Origin: Kribbella catacumbae DSM 19601
GTDB lineage: Bacteria > Actinomycetota > Actinomycetes > Propionibacteriales > Kribbellaceae
Assembly: GCF_000372465.1 (NCBI RefSeq)
Contig: NZ_AQUZ01000016.1
Span: 95,860-159,859 of the forward strand
DNA: 64,000 nt
Direction of reading: 5' to 3'
The stretch's first letter is position 1. Each line of letters opens with the position of its first letter. Made by a program: the position numbers and the translations under genes. The notes under the pieces were generated by a model. The model saw nothing but the letters and a program-made list of their open reading frames with translations, did no database searches and had not been told where the DNA came from. Below, piece by piece: positions 42,567-52,439 of the stretch.

Positions 42567-45026
42567 TCAGTTCCCGGGAAAGGCCGCCCGGATCGCGAGC
42601 GCCCGCGCGAGGTCGTCGTGCTGATCCCCGACCGCCCGCCGGATTCCCGCCGCGACGTCCTCGCCGGCGACCAGATCGGCGGCGAGCCCGAGCGCCCGGG
42701 CGTCGACCGCATAGACCGGGTACGCGAGCGCCGCGCTCCTCGCGACCGCCCAGCCTGAGCGCAGCTTCTCGGTCGCCGCGATCTCCGCGAAGTACCGGTC
42801 GACGTACGGCGCCGTGAGCTCGAGCTGGCCGTACTGCCAGAAGCCCTCGCACGCGGCGTACAGCTCGTAGTTGGCGATCTCGGCATCCGTGGTGATCTGG
42901 GCCCAGGCGCGTTCCTTGGCCGCGACCGTCGGCAGGGCGGCCCGGCACCGGGTCGCGTGCACGACGCCCTCGGATGAGTTGTCGCGGGCCAGCTCGGCGT
43001 CGATGCCGGCGTCGTCGATGGCACCGAGCCTGGCCAGCCGCAGCGTGATCAGCCAGCGCAGATCCGCGTCGACGGCGAGGCCCTCCGGTACGCCGTCTCC
43101 CGCGAGCCATCCGCTCAGCAGCTCCACGTCGTCGGTGGTCCCGACGACCCCGCGGGCGACCGCCAGCTGCAGGCTGCTGCCGGCCGGCGTCGACCGAAGC
43201 CGCTCAGTCAGTACTTCGGCCAGCCGTCCGCGGTACGGCTCGACCGCCAGGTACCGCCCCAGCAACTGGCTCCTGACCCAGCCGACCATCGTCTCGACGG
43301 CGATGTCGCTGCCCTCGACCGGCAGCGCGGCGAGTACCACGTCGAACCCGAGCCGCGGGTCGAGCTCGGCGTCGGCGGTCGCGTCGCGCAGGCTGTTCAG
43401 GATCACCGCGCGGGTGACGCCGTCCTCGACCTTCGGCATCACGGCGGCCAGCTTGCCCAGGCTTGCCGCGTCGAGGCGGATCTTGGCCCAGGTGTCGTCC
43501 GCCGCGTCCGGTACGACGACCGCGATCGACGGGTCGAGCTCGACCTCCACCACGTCCGCGTCGAGCAGGACCGGCACGGAGGTGCCGCGCCCGGATTCGT
43601 CGTACCCGGCGATGGTCAGCTGGTGCGGGCGGTCGGCCGGGTAGTCGGCGGGCGCCGTGCGGTGCAGTCTGATGCCGGTGGCCGTGCGCTCGGCGGTGAT
43701 TGTGTCGAGCCCCGGGGTGCGGAGCCAGTTCTGTGCCCAGGCCTCGAGTCCGACCGCTCCGGCCTCGGTCCACTTCGCGACCAGGTCGGCGAAGGTGGCG
43801 TTGCCGAACTCGTTCGAGCTGATGTGCGCCTTCACGCCGGCCAGGAACACCTCATCACCGAGGTAGGCGTTGAGCTGCTTGAGCACCGCCGCACCCTTGG
43901 CGTAGGAGATGCCGTCGAAGTCGTTGAGCGAGGCGAGCGCGTCCTTGACCGCGTCAGCGGCGACCGGGTGGGTCGAGGACCGCTGGTCGGCCTGCAGGCC
44001 CCACCACTTGCGGATGAAGGCGAAGTCGATCCAGTTGTCGGTGTACCGCGTCGCGGTGGTCGCGACCCGGTGCGCCATGTACTCCGCGAACGACTCGTTC
44101 AGCCACAGGTCGTTCCACCACTGCATGGTGACCGTGTCGCCGAACCACTGGTGCGCCATCTCATGGACGACGGTCCGGGCCCGGCTGCTGCGCTCGCCGT
44201 CGGTGACCGTGGAGCGGAAGACCATCGAGTCGCGGAACGTCACGCAGCCCGGGTTCTCCATCGCGCCGGCGTTGAACTCGGGCACGAACGCCTGGTGGTA
44301 CTCACCGAACGGGTAGCGGTACCCGAACAGCCGGTGGAACTCGTCGAAGGACTGCGCGGTCACCTCGAACAGGTCCTCGGCCTCCCGGTCGAGCGCCTCG
44401 GCCAGCGACTGCCGCGAGACCAGGCCGAGCGGGATGCCGTCGTGCTCACCGAGGATCTGGTGGTACGGCCCGGCGACCAGCGTCACGAAGTACGTCGACA
44501 GCGGCTTGGTCTCGGCCAGCTCCCACCGGCCCGGCGACACCTGGGTCGCGGCGCCGTTGCCGAGCACGATCCACTCCGGCGGCACGGTCACCTTGACCTT
44601 GTACGGCGCCTTGAGGTCGGGCTGGTCGAAACAGGCGAAGATCCGGGGAGCGGCGTCGAGGAACGACATCGCGTACAGGTAGGTCAGCCCGTCGGCGGCG
44701 TCCACGCTGCGGTGCAGGCCCTCGCCGTCGTTGGAGTACAGCATCGAGGCGGTCACGACGAGTTCGTTCTCAGCTGCCAGACCGTTGAGGCCGAGCCGGC
44801 CGCCGGCCAGGCCGGCCACGTCGACCGGCGTCCCGTTCAGCAGCACCGACGTCAGTTCGCCGGGCCGCACGTCGAGCCAGCTGGACTGCTCGGCGGCGGA
44901 GAAGACGATCCTGGTGGTCGATCCGAACGTGCGCTCGCCCTGGGTGAGGTCGAGGTCGACGTCGTAGGAATGAACGGTGAGAGCGGCGGCCCGGGTGCGG
45001 GCACCGTCGGCGGTGAGACTCGGCAT
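42567..45026 (-). CDS. pepN: Aminopeptidase N (M1 family)
   Basis: An 819-residue cytosolic zinc aminopeptidase. ATG 45026 (MPSLTADGARTRAAALTVHSYDVDLDL) is chosen since the domain begins there; a longer frame upstream has no homology. Substrate-anchoring GAMEN is at residues 254-258, zinc-binding HEMAH at 288-292, and the third ligand Glu at 311 in NDLWLNESFAEY. The C-terminal half is the helical ERAP1-like domain. Length is as expected for actinobacterial PepN. It is divergent from the aldo/keto reductase gene. Confidence 0.95.
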   Translation of the reverse strand: MPSLTADGARTRAAALTVHSYDVDLDLTQGERTFGSTTRIVFSAAEQSSWLDVRPGELTSVLLNGTPVDVAGLAGGRLGLNGLAAENELVVTASMLYSNDGEGLHRSVDAADGLTYLYAMSFLDAAPRIFACFDQPDLKAPYKVKVTVPPEWIVLGNGAATQVSPGRWELAETKPLSTYFVTLVAGPYHQILGEHDGIPLGLVSRQSLAEALDREAEDLFEVTAQSFDEFHRLFGYRYPFGEYHQAFVPEFNAGAMENPGCVTFRDSMVFRSTVTDGERSSRARTVVHEMAHQWFGDTVTMQWWNDLWLNESFAEYMAHRVATTATRYTDNWIDFAFIRKWWGLQADQRSSTHPVAADAVKDALASLNDFDGISYAKGAAVLKQLNAYLGDEVFLAGVKAHISSNEFGNATFADLVAKWTEAGAVGLEAWAQNWLRTPGLDTITAERTATGIRLHRTAPADYPADRPHQLTIAGYDESGRGTSVPVLLDADVVEVELDPSIAVVVPDAADDTWAKIRLDAASLGKLAAVMPKVEDGVTRAVILNSLRDATADAELDPRLGFDVVLAALPVEGSDIAVETMVGWVRSQLLGRYLAVEPYRGRLAEVLTERLRSTPAGSSLQLAVARGVVGTTDDVELLSGWLAGDGVPEGLAVDADLRWLITLRLARLGAIDDAGIDAELARDNSSEGVVHATRCRAALPTVAAKERAWAQITTDAEIANYELYAACEGFWQYGQLELTAPYVDRYFAEIAATEKLRSGWAVARSAALAYPVYAVDARALGLAADLVAGEDVAAGIRRAVGDQHDDLARALAIRAAFPGN

Positions 45027-45084
45027 GGCGTGCACTCTATGCGGTCGTCCCAGCCTCCGGCAGAGGCATCGATACAGTTTGCCC

Positions 45085-46029
45085 ATGACCGAGATGGAGT
45101 ACCGCCAATTGGGCGACTCCGGCCTCACCGTGAGTGTGGTGGGCCTGGGCTGCAACAACTTCGGGGGCAGGATCGACGCGGAGCAGGCCGACGCCGTGGT
45201 GACGGCGGCTCTCGACGCGGGGATCACGCTGTTCGACACCGCCGACGTCTATCGCGGCGACCGCGGGTCGAGTGAGGAGATCCTCGGCAAGGCGCTCGGC
45301 GGCCGCCGCGACGAGGCGGTGATCGCCACGAAGTTCGGCGGTGACATGAAGGGCGACAACGGGCCCGACTGGGGTGTGCGCGGTTCCCGCCGCTACATCC
45401 GCAAAGCGGTCGAGTCCAGCCTGCGCCGGCTCGGCACGGACTGGATCGATCTCTATCAGCTGCACGTGCCGGACCCGGTCACGCCGATCGAGGAGACCCT
45501 GGCGGCGCTGTCCGAACTGGTTGCCGAGGGCAAGGTCCGCTACCTCGGCAGCTCGCAGTTAGCCGGCTGGCAGGTGGTCGACGCCGACTGGGCCGCGCGG
45601 ACGGCGGGTGTCGAGCACTTCATCAGCGCGCAGAACCACTACAACCTGCTCGCGCGCGAGGCCGAGGACGAATTGATCCCGGCCTGCGAGCATCTCGGTA
45701 TCGGCGTGCTGCCGTTCTTCCCGCTCTCGTCCGGTCTGCTGACCGGCAAGTACAAGCGCGGCCAGGAGGCCCCCGAGGGATCTCGGCTGGCCAAGATGCC
45801 CGAGCGGCTGGCGCGCGCCGACTTCGACAAGATCGAGGCGTTGGAGACCTTCGCCGCCGAGCGGGATCTGACCCTGCTCGACGTCGCGATCGGCGGCCTG
45901 GCCGCTCAGCCGGCCGTCGCTTCGGTGATCGCGGGGGCGACCAAGCCCGAGCAGATCGCGCAGAACGTGACGGCAGGCCTGTGGGACCCGACCGTCGAGG
46001 ACCTGGCGATCCTGGACGAACTCACGTGA
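45085..46029 (+). CDS. Aldo/keto reductase
   Basis: A 314-residue NADPH-dependent TIM-barrel reductase. The catalytic tetrad region is visible: Asp and Tyr in FDTADVYRG, Lys in VIATKFGG, and His in IDLYQLHVPDP. The cofactor-binding end is VASVIAGATKPEQIAQNV. The ATG at 45085 is the start of the conserved MEYRQLGDSGLTVSVVGLGCNNFGG region. It belongs to the Tas/YajO-like general stress branch; the substrate is unknown. Its stop overlaps the yaaA start. Confidence 0.92.
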   Translation: MTEMEYRQLGDSGLTVSVVGLGCNNFGGRIDAEQADAVVTAALDAGITLFDTADVYRGDRGSSEEILGKALGGRRDEAVIATKFGGDMKGDNGPDWGVRGSRRYIRKAVESSLRRLGTDWIDLYQLHVPDPVTPIEETLAALSELVAEGKVRYLGSSQLAGWQVVDADWAARTAGVEHFISAQNHYNLLAREAEDELIPACEHLGIGVLPFFPLSSGLLTGKYKRGQEAPEGSRLAKMPERLARADFDKIEALETFAAERDLTLLDVAIGGLAAQPAVASVIAGATKPEQIAQNVTAGLWDPTVEDLAILDELT

Positions 46030-46793
46030 CCCTGATCCTGCTCCCGCCGTCCGAAGGCAAGTCCGGTCGCTCCCGTGGCAACGCGGTCCAGTTGCCGTCG
46101 CTGTCGTTCCCGGAACTCAACGAGGTCCGCGAGACCGTACTGGAGTCGCTGGCCAAGGTGAGTTCCACGGCCGACGCGTACGGCGTACTGGGTGTCGGTG
46201 CGTCGCTGAAGGATGAGGTCGAGCGGAACACCAGATGGCGTTCCGAGCCTTCCGTGCCGGTGTCGGAGCTGTACTCGGGTGTCCTGTACGACGCACTCGG
46301 CTACTCGACCCTGTCGCCGGGCACCAAACGACGGGCCAACTCGCGGCTGCTGGTGATGTCGGCGGCGTGGGGTGCCTTGCGGATGGCGGACCGCGTACCG
46401 GCGTACCGGCTGTCGATGGGTACGACGTTGCCCGGGCTCGGGCCGCTCGCGTCGGTGTGGCGCGATCCGCTGGCGGTGTCGCTCGAACAGGCCGCGGGGA
46501 AGTCGGTGATCGTGGACTGCCGTTCCTCGACGTACGCCGCTGCCTGGCGGCCGTCGGGCGAGCAGGCGGCCAAGTGGGTGGCCGTGTCCGTCGTGCGTGA
46601 GCGCGGGGGAGTCCGCTCGGTGGTGTCGCACAACGCGAAGCACACACGCGGTCTGGTGGCGCGGCACCTGCTGGAGTCGGGCAAGGATCCGGGCACGCCG
46701 AAGGCTCTGCACAAGCTGATCTCCGAGCGCTGGAACGCCGAACTCGAGCGGACCGGCGCGGCGTGGACGCTGACCGTGGTGGAGCACGACTAG
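46026..46793 (+). CDS. yaaA: Peroxide stress protein YaaA (DUF328)
   Basis: A 255-residue protein with the YaaA hallmarks LILLPPSEGKS at the start, ELYSGVLYDALGYSTLSP in the middle, and VVSHNAKHTRGLVARHLLES near the end. Escherichia coli YaaA lowers intracellular iron under peroxide stress and binds DNA. The GTG start overlaps the aldo/keto reductase stop (GTGA), so the two stress-type genes are translationally coupled. Confidence 0.9.
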   Translation: MTLILLPPSEGKSGRSRGNAVQLPSLSFPELNEVRETVLESLAKVSSTADAYGVLGVGASLKDEVERNTRWRSEPSVPVSELYSGVLYDALGYSTLSPGTKRRANSRLLVMSAAWGALRMADRVPAYRLSMGTTLPGLGPLASVWRDPLAVSLEQAAGKSVIVDCRSSTYAAAWRPSGEQAAKWVAVSVVRERGGVRSVVSHNAKHTRGLVARHLLESGKDPGTPKALHKLISERWNAELERTGAAWTLTVVEHD

Positions 46794-46901
46794 CCTTCAT
46801 CAGGCCTTCACCAAGAGATGGTTTCCCTGGCCGTCAGGGCGGGGAAGGGTTGAGACAGCGCAGTTCGTCAGGGGGGCACCGCCCAACTCGGAGGCCTGAA
46901 G

Positions 46902-47531
46902 ATGCGTCGTCTCTTTGCATGCTCGATCACCGTTGTCGCCGCGACGACAGCCTGGGTCGTCGGCACCCAGCCGGCACTCGCCTATCCACCGACCCCGCCC
47001 TCAGCCAGTACGGCGCAGACTCAGCTGAACTCGCTGACTGTGAAGGCGGAAGGCACCACGACCGGCTACAGCCGGGACAAGTTCCCGCACTGGCGCACGG
47101 TGTCGGGGACGTGTGACACCCGCGATGAGGTCCTCAAGCGCGACGGCACCGGTGTGACCGTCGACAGCGACTGCGAGCCGACCGCCGGCAAGTGGTACAG
47201 CGTGTACGACGCCGTCTACATCACCGACGACTCGGCGATCGACATCGACCACATCGTGGCGTTGGCGGAGGCTTGGAGATCTGGCGCGAACACCTGGACG
47301 ACGGCCAAGCGCGAGCAGTTCGCCAACGACCTCACGATCGCGCAGTTGATCGCCGTCTCGGCGTCGAGCAACCGTTCCAAGGGCGACCGGGATCCTGCGT
47401 CTTGGAAGCCGGCCAACACCTCGGTGCACTGCATCTACGCCCGCGAGTGGATCTGGGTGAAGTACACCTACGGTCTGTCGTTGCAGTCGACCGAGAAGAC
47501 CGCTCTGCAGCAGATGCTCAACGCCTGCTGA
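46902..47531 (+). CDS. Secreted HNH-type nuclease (DUF1524 family)
   Basis: A 209-residue exported protein. The signal peptide covers residues 1-27 (MRRLFACSITVVAATTAWVV, then ALA). The catalytic motif is IDIDHIVALAEAWRSGA near residues 113-130, with the paired NLTIAQLIAVSASSNRSKGDRDPASWKP Asn/Lys-containing helix, both typical of the secreted GmrSD-C/DUF1524 HNH nucleases. Cys pairs at about 68/88 and 175/209 suggest disulphides. It probably degrades extracellular DNA. It converges on the LuxR-type gene with four bases between stops. Confidence 0.87.
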   Translation: MRRLFACSITVVAATTAWVVGTQPALAYPPTPPSASTAQTQLNSLTVKAEGTTTGYSRDKFPHWRTVSGTCDTRDEVLKRDGTGVTVDSDCEPTAGKWYSVYDAVYITDDSAIDIDHIVALAEAWRSGANTWTTAKREQFANDLTIAQLIAVSASSNRSKGDRDPASWKPANTSVHCIYAREWIWVKYTYGLSLQSTEKTALQQMLNAC

Positions 47532-47535
47532 CTCC

Positions 47536-48483
47536 TCAGGCATCCTCGAGCAGCCGGCGTCGCTGGGCATGGACGCCGGCCTGGAAACGGGTGCGGGCGC
47601 CGAGCGTCTCCATCAGCTCGGCGACCCGACGGCCGACCGTGCGGCTGCTCAGTGCGAGCTGCCGTGCGATCGCGTCGTCCTTGAACCCGGCCGCGAGCAA
47701 CGTCATCAGCCGGGCGTCGAGCGGATCCATCCGGGCCGTCACCACCGGGACCGCCTGGTCCCACAGCAGCGAGAACATCTCGATCAACGCGTCGAGCAGC
47801 GCGCAGGGATGGACCACGAGCGCGCTGTCGACGAGCTGGTCGACGGACAACGGCAGCAGCGCGGCCGTCCGGTCGAACACGGCCAGTTTCATCGGCACCT
47901 GCGGATGCACCCGCGACGTCTCGCCGGCATCGGCTGCGCTGTACGCCTCGTCGACCCCGCCCGGTACGTCGAGTGAGTCGGGGGAGTAGATCCCGCGGAC
48001 GCTGACCCCTTCGCGCAGCAATCCGCGCACCCGGTTGTCGGACTGCTCGATCTCCGACGCGTACGGCGGCCGGTCCAGTACCAGGAGCTGTTCTTCCGTC
48101 CCGTTGAGCAGTTGCGCGAAGCGGGCCGCGATCGCTTCCTGTCCGACAATCACCTCGACCAGGTTCTCCGGCCGATGCTGCTCCTGCGCGCGCAGCTCCG
48201 ACAGCATCACCCTTGCTTCCGCGCGAACCCGGTCGAGCTCGGCTCGCCGTACCGCGACCAGCGCGTCGATCGCGACGTCCGGCCGGGTTGGCAGCAGCCG
48301 CACCGGCTCGTCTCCGGCCGTGGTCAGCAGCCCGAGCTGCTCCAGCCGGTCGACGGTGGCGCGCACGTCGTCCAGGTCGCGGCCGAGCCGCTTGGCCAGG
48401 TCGTCCACACAGCAACCAGGACTGGCCAGCAAAGCCCGGTACGCCGCCTCGTCCGCTGCGTCCACGCCGATCGTCTCCAGCAC
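47536..48483 (-). CDS. LuxR-type transcriptional regulator with TrmB-like N-terminus
   Basis: A 315-residue regulator. GTG 48483 is preferred over ATG 48504 because AGGAGG lies four bases before it and the family begins with V/MLE-x-x-G-V-D. Residues of about 10-75 are a TrmB-like winged helix (AAYRALLASPGCCVDDLAKRLGRDLDDVRATVDRLEQLGLL). The C-terminus is a LuxR HTH (MTLLAAGFKDDAIARQLALSSRTVGRRVAELMETLGARTRFQAG). This type in actinobacteria usually lies next to secreted peptidase genes and controls them, as here with the divergent subtilisin. Confidence 0.85.
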   Translation of the reverse strand: MLETIGVDAADEAAYRALLASPGCCVDDLAKRLGRDLDDVRATVDRLEQLGLLTTAGDEPVRLLPTRPDVAIDALVAVRRAELDRVRAEARVMLSELRAQEQHRPENLVEVIVGQEAIAARFAQLLNGTEEQLLVLDRPPYASEIEQSDNRVRGLLREGVSVRGIYSPDSLDVPGGVDEAYSAADAGETSRVHPQVPMKLAVFDRTAALLPLSVDQLVDSALVVHPCALLDALIEMFSLLWDQAVPVVTARMDPLDARLMTLLAAGFKDDAIARQLALSSRTVGRRVAELMETLGARTRFQAGVHAQRRRLLEDA

Positions 48484-48570
48484 CCGTCCTCCTGACCAGT
48501 TCATGACATGTCCGGCATCCGACACGCTATCTCGTGGCGTGGACAGCTCTGGATTGGATACCACGGACCA

Positions 48571-51500
48571 ATGAAGTTCCCCGCCCCGGTTTTGCTTGCT
48601 GCCCTGACGAGTGCCGTCGTCCTCACGGCGGTTCCGTCGCCGGCCCTGGGCAGTGGGCAGCCGACCCCTGCAGGCACCGAGCCGGCGGTGGGGACTTCAG
48701 TGACTTTGGTGACCGGCGACCGCGTCACCCTCGGCGCCCCCGACCAGACCGGCAAGCCAACCGTCCGGGTCGAGCCGCGCTCGACCGGTGCCGCCGGCTT
48801 CTCCGTACTGCGAGACGCCGGCCGCATCTCCGTCATCCCCAAGGACGTCGCGCCGCTGATCCCGGAGGTGCTCGACCCGGCGCTGTTCGACGTGACCGGC
48901 CTGATCGAGATGCGGTACGACGACGCGCACCGCCCGGACCTGCCCGTCATCGTCCGGGACGACAGCCGCTCGACCGCGTTGCAGAGCGGCCGGGCGTTGA
49001 CCAGCATCGGCGCAACTGCCGGAGTACTGCCGAAGGCGTCGGCGGCAGGGTTCGGTACCCAACTTGCCGCCCGTCGCGCCACCATCCGGAAAGTCTGGCT
49101 TGACCGGGCCGTCAGCGCGACTGCTTTAACGTCACAATCGGTGCTGGCGCAGGACCGCTACCTGGACCAGGTCAAGGCATCGGCAGCTCGGGCGAAGGGG
49201 CTCGACGGCCGCGGTGTGAAGGTCGCGGTCCTCGACACCGGCGTGGATGCGGGGCACCCGGCGCTCGACGGCAAGGTGACGTCGCAGTCCAACTTCACCG
49301 AGACGGCGACCCCGGCCGACGGCAATGGTCACGGCACCCATGTGTCCTCGCTGATCGTCGGCAGCGGCGCGGGCTCCGACGGCGCGCGCCAAGGCATCGC
49401 GCCGGCCGCCGAGCTGATCTCCGGCAAGGTCCTGGCCGATGACGGGTTCGGGCAGGAGTCCTGGGTAATCGCCGGGATGGAGTGGGCCGCCGGTCAAGGC
49501 GCCGATGTGGTCAACCTCAGCCTCAGCGCCGCGCCGGCCAACGGCGACGATCCGGTCGCCGTCGCTCTCGACCAACTCACGGCCCAGACCGGCACACTGT
49601 TCGTGGCCGCTGCCGGAAACCGCGGCGGCTTCGGCGCGAACCCGTACACGATCGGGAGCCCCGGTGTGGCGGCCTCCGCGTTGACCGTGGGTGCGGTCGA
49701 CGGGAACGACAAGCAGGCGAGCTTCTCGAGCGAGGGTCCGACGCGCGGCTCGTACCGGCTCAAGCCAGACGTGATGGCTCCCGGCGTCACCATCCTCGGC
49801 GCGAAGGCAGGAGCCCGCGACGGCGACCTCTACACAGCGATGTCCGGTACTTCGCAGGCGACCCCGATCGTCGCCGGAGCAGCCGCGTTGCTGCTGCAGC
49901 AGCAACCTGATCGGACCTGGCAGCAGCTCAAGACCCAGCTCACCAACTCCGCCGATCCGGCGCCGATCTTCAACAGCTGGACTCACGGCGCCGGCCGACT
50001 CGATCTGCAGCGAGCTACCAGCTCGGGCATCACCGCCGACGTCGCCTCGGTCGACTTCGCCTATCTGCGCTACCCCGACAAGTCCGTGCGCAGCCGCGTC
50101 GTGACCCTGACGAACACCGGCGACACACCAGCGACGGTCTCGGTCACAGACCAGCAGCAGAACGACAAGAGCACCTCGGCTCCAGCGGAGGCCGTCGTCG
50201 CCACCCCGGCGACCCTCACCATCCCAGCGGGAGGAACAGCCAGTACGACGATCACGGTCGATCCGGCCGTACTGCCCGACGGCCTCTGGCACGGCGGCAT
50301 CGACTTCACCGGACCCGACCAGCAACGCCTGCTCCGCCTGGGCTTCGGCGCCTACGACGAGTCCGAACGCTACGACCTGACAGTCCGCGTCCTCGACCGC
50401 ACCGGTACGCCGTACGCGGGCGGCCAGGCGTCCGTCTTCAACTACGACACGGGTGGCTCGGCAACCCTGCACCTGGACGCCAACGGCACCGGCTCGATCC
50501 GGATGGATCGCGGGCACTACGGAATCTTCTCCGGCGTGACCACCCCAGCCGCCGGTGATCGGCCGGAGACGTTCGCTCTCGCCGGTACTGCGGATGTGCT
50601 GGTCGTGGCCGATACGACGTACGTCGTCGATGCCCGTGAAGCGAAGGTGCTGCCCCCGCCGACCGTGGAGGGCGTCAAGACCGCGGTGATCGAGTCGGCG
50701 ATCGGGATCTCGCGGCGCAGCGCGACGCGTGGGCTCAGCGACTTCTACTTCTTCACGCCGGGACAAGTTGCCGCAGGCACCGTGTTCGTCCAGCCGACGA
50801 CAACCACGGCGAGCGGGGCCTTCGAGGCGACCACGCGCTGGCGACTGGAACCGACCGGGAAGGTGGGCCCGAACGACCCGGCGGTCTATGAGTTGCTCTA
50901 CCCGAAGGACCGGTTCTCGTTGCCGCTGAGTCCGCATCTGGACCGGCGGGCGCTGAGCCGGATGGCACGGGTGGAAAACTCCTTCGGCACGTTCGCGAGC
51001 AGCGGCACGGAGACGGTCGAGAGGGCTTGGTCGACAGGAGCGACCGGCATCGGCTGGGTGACTCGGCGACCGGTCGCAGTACCGTCCAAGCGGGTCGAGT
51101 TGCTCACTGCTGATCCTGCCGCCGAGTGGAATCAGTGTCTGACGTTCAGCCCGGCCAGTGCGACGCGGTTGTGCGACCTGACCAACTCGCCCTTCCCGTC
51201 GGGTGCCAGAGTGCAGCGGACCTTCGGTACGGCGCTCCACCCCGCTGTGGTCGGCGCATCGCATACGCCGACCTACTTGTTCGCGGATGCGGGCGTCGCG
51301 GACGCGCTCCACGACGGGAAGCTGCCGGCGTCGGCGTACAAGGGCAGGAAGCTCTCGTTGTTCCGCGACGGCGTGCTGGTGGGGGAGACGAGCGGCGGGT
51401 CGAGCTACTTCCGGATTCCCAACGGGAGTGGACGATTCCGGCTCGAGCAGAGCTGGAGCCTGGACGCTTCGAAGTACCCGAGGTCCAGCGAGGCGTCTAC

Positions 51501-51885
51501 GGTGTGGAACTTCGACTCGGCGCCGCCACCGGACCCGATCAAGGCCAACGGCGTTGTGCCTGCACTGCTGCAGGTCGGCTACGACGCGGACGTCGACGGC
51601 TACGGCCGGGCCACGGCCTGGCGTGCCCTCCAGATCAAGCTCAACGTGAGCCACCTGCTCCGCTCGACGCCTTCCCGCGTCACCAGCGCCAAACTCTCGT
51701 ACTCCGTTGACGCGGGCCGTCACTGGACGCCGGCCCTCGTCTTGCCGGTCGCCGGTGGGTACACAGCCCTCGTTCCGCCTTGGTCTGTTCTGCCAGGGCA
51801 GAGCCTGTCCTTGCGCGCGACCGCCACAGACGCGGCCGGTGGCAGCGTCGAGCAGACCGTGATCGGGGCGATCCCGGTGAAGTAG
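48571..51885 (+). CDS. Large secreted S8 serine peptidase
   Basis: 1,104 residues from ATG 48571, where the signal peptide (FPAPVLLAALTSAVVLTAVP) begins. A propeptide-like part runs to about 200. The S8 domain spans about 205-500 with Asp222 (VLDTGVDAGHP), His254 (GHGTHVSSL) and Ser428 (SGTSQATPIVAG). Behind it lie Ig/fibronectin-like sandwich domains and a long C-terminal region without recognised motifs (Cys pair WNQCLTFSPASATRLC). No sortase motif or anchor is seen, so it is released. The ribosome-binding site is weak. A strong terminator follows. Confidence 0.92.
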   Translation: MKFPAPVLLAALTSAVVLTAVPSPALGSGQPTPAGTEPAVGTSVTLVTGDRVTLGAPDQTGKPTVRVEPRSTGAAGFSVLRDAGRISVIPKDVAPLIPEVLDPALFDVTGLIEMRYDDAHRPDLPVIVRDDSRSTALQSGRALTSIGATAGVLPKASAAGFGTQLAARRATIRKVWLDRAVSATALTSQSVLAQDRYLDQVKASAARAKGLDGRGVKVAVLDTGVDAGHPALDGKVTSQSNFTETATPADGNGHGTHVSSLIVGSGAGSDGARQGIAPAAELISGKVLADDGFGQESWVIAGMEWAAGQGADVVNLSLSAAPANGDDPVAVALDQLTAQTGTLFVAAAGNRGGFGANPYTIGSPGVAASALTVGAVDGNDKQASFSSEGPTRGSYRLKPDVMAPGVTILGAKAGARDGDLYTAMSGTSQATPIVAGAAALLLQQQPDRTWQQLKTQLTNSADPAPIFNSWTHGAGRLDLQRATSSGITADVASVDFAYLRYPDKSVRSRVVTLTNTGDTPATVSVTDQQQNDKSTSAPAEAVVATPATLTIPAGGTASTTITVDPAVLPDGLWHGGIDFTGPDQQRLLRLGFGAYDESERYDLTVRVLDRTGTPYAGGQASVFNYDTGGSATLHLDANGTGSIRMDRGHYGIFSGVTTPAAGDRPETFALAGTADVLVVADTTYVVDAREAKVLPPPTVEGVKTAVIESAIGISRRSATRGLSDFYFFTPGQVAAGTVFVQPTTTTASGAFEATTRWRLEPTGKVGPNDPAVYELLYPKDRFSLPLSPHLDRRALSRMARVENSFGTFASSGTETVERAWSTGATGIGWVTRRPVAVPSKRVELLTADPAAEWNQCLTFSPASATRLCDLTNSPFPSGARVQRTFGTALHPAVVGASHTPTYLFADAGVADALHDGKLPASAYKGRKLSLFRDGVLVGETSGGSSYFRIPNGSGRFRLEQSWSLDASKYPRSSEASTVWNFDSAPPPDPIKANGVVPALLQVGYDADVDGYGRATAWRALQIKLNVSHLLRSTPSRVTSAKLSYSVDAGRHWTPALVLPVAGGYTALVPPWSVLPGQSLSLRATATDAAGGSVEQTVIGAIPVK

Positions 51886-51903
51886 CTCGGCTGCCGGCCG
51901 TAC

Positions 51904-51966
51904 GGGCCGGGCGCGCACGGACCGGATGGGGACTCCCGGTCAAGCCTCGACGCGCGCGCCCGGCCC
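51904..51966 (+). terminator. strong hairpin terminator after the large subtilisin gene
   Basis: A perfect 13-bp stem, GGGCCGGGCGCGC at 51904-51916 with its complement at 51954-51966, followed by TTATCT. A smaller nested stem (CCGG...CCGG around ACTC) lies in the loop. It sits 18 bases after the stop codon. Confidence 0.8.
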
Positions 51967-52034
51967 TTATCTCCAGATGACTCGCTGAAGCAGCAACGTG
52001 ACGACACCCGCGGCTGTCATCCCCACCAGGTCGC

Positions 52035-52439
52035 TCAGCTCGCGGAGATGGTGTCCGACAGTACGCCAAGGAAGTAGGCCCATCCCTGCGTGTGTTCGTG
52101 CACGCTCTGCGGGGGCAGCCCGTGGTGCACGAGCCGAACGGTGGTCGCGCCGTCGTTGTCGGTGAGGTCGATCTCGACGGTGGTGCTCTCAGGGGGCACG
52201 CCAAGCCGACCGTCCTCCCACCCGTAGGTGAAGACCACCCGTCGGGGCGGGACGAGTTCCACGAATCGGCCGACCACGGTGGCGCCGTTGGGGTGGGTCC
52301 AGCTCAGGCCCCCGCCGGGGGTGGGATCGGCCGTGGCGTGCGGGCCAACCCATCGAACCAGTCCACGGGCCGTAGTCAGATGCGCCCAGACGACCTCGAT
52401 CGGGGCGTTAATCGTGACCTCGTGGGCGGCGAGTCTCAT
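52035..52439 (-). CDS. SRPBCC/AHSA1-like domain protein
   Basis: A 134-residue START-like protein (HEVTINAPIEVVWAHLTTARGLVRWVG, GGLSWTHPNGATVVGRFVELVPPRRVVFTYGWE, HHGLPPQSVHEHTQGWAYFLGVLSD). AHSA1-type proteins form a hydrophobic ligand cavity; in this context the substrate is unknown. Its ATG overlaps the stop of the ArsR gene, the usual ArsR-SRPBCC pairing in actinobacteria. Confidence 0.88.
   Translation of the reverse strand: MRLAAHEVTINAPIEVVWAHLTTARGLVRWVGPHATADPTPGGGLSWTHPNGATVVGRFVELVPPRRVVFTYGWEDGRLGVPPESTTVEIDLTDNDGATTVRLVHHGLPPQSVHEHTQGWAYFLGVLSDTISAS

Noticed and set aside
43623..45275. 550-codon frame antisense to pepN
   Set aside because: Low-complexity Arg/Val/Gly composition, no start signal, and pepN on the other strand is complete.
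49132..51918. Open 928-codon frame antisense to the large subtilisin
   Set aside because: It is a GC-driven shadow: its protein is Arg/Gly/Val-rich without any recognisable domain, and the sense frame has a complete signal peptide and catalytic triad.
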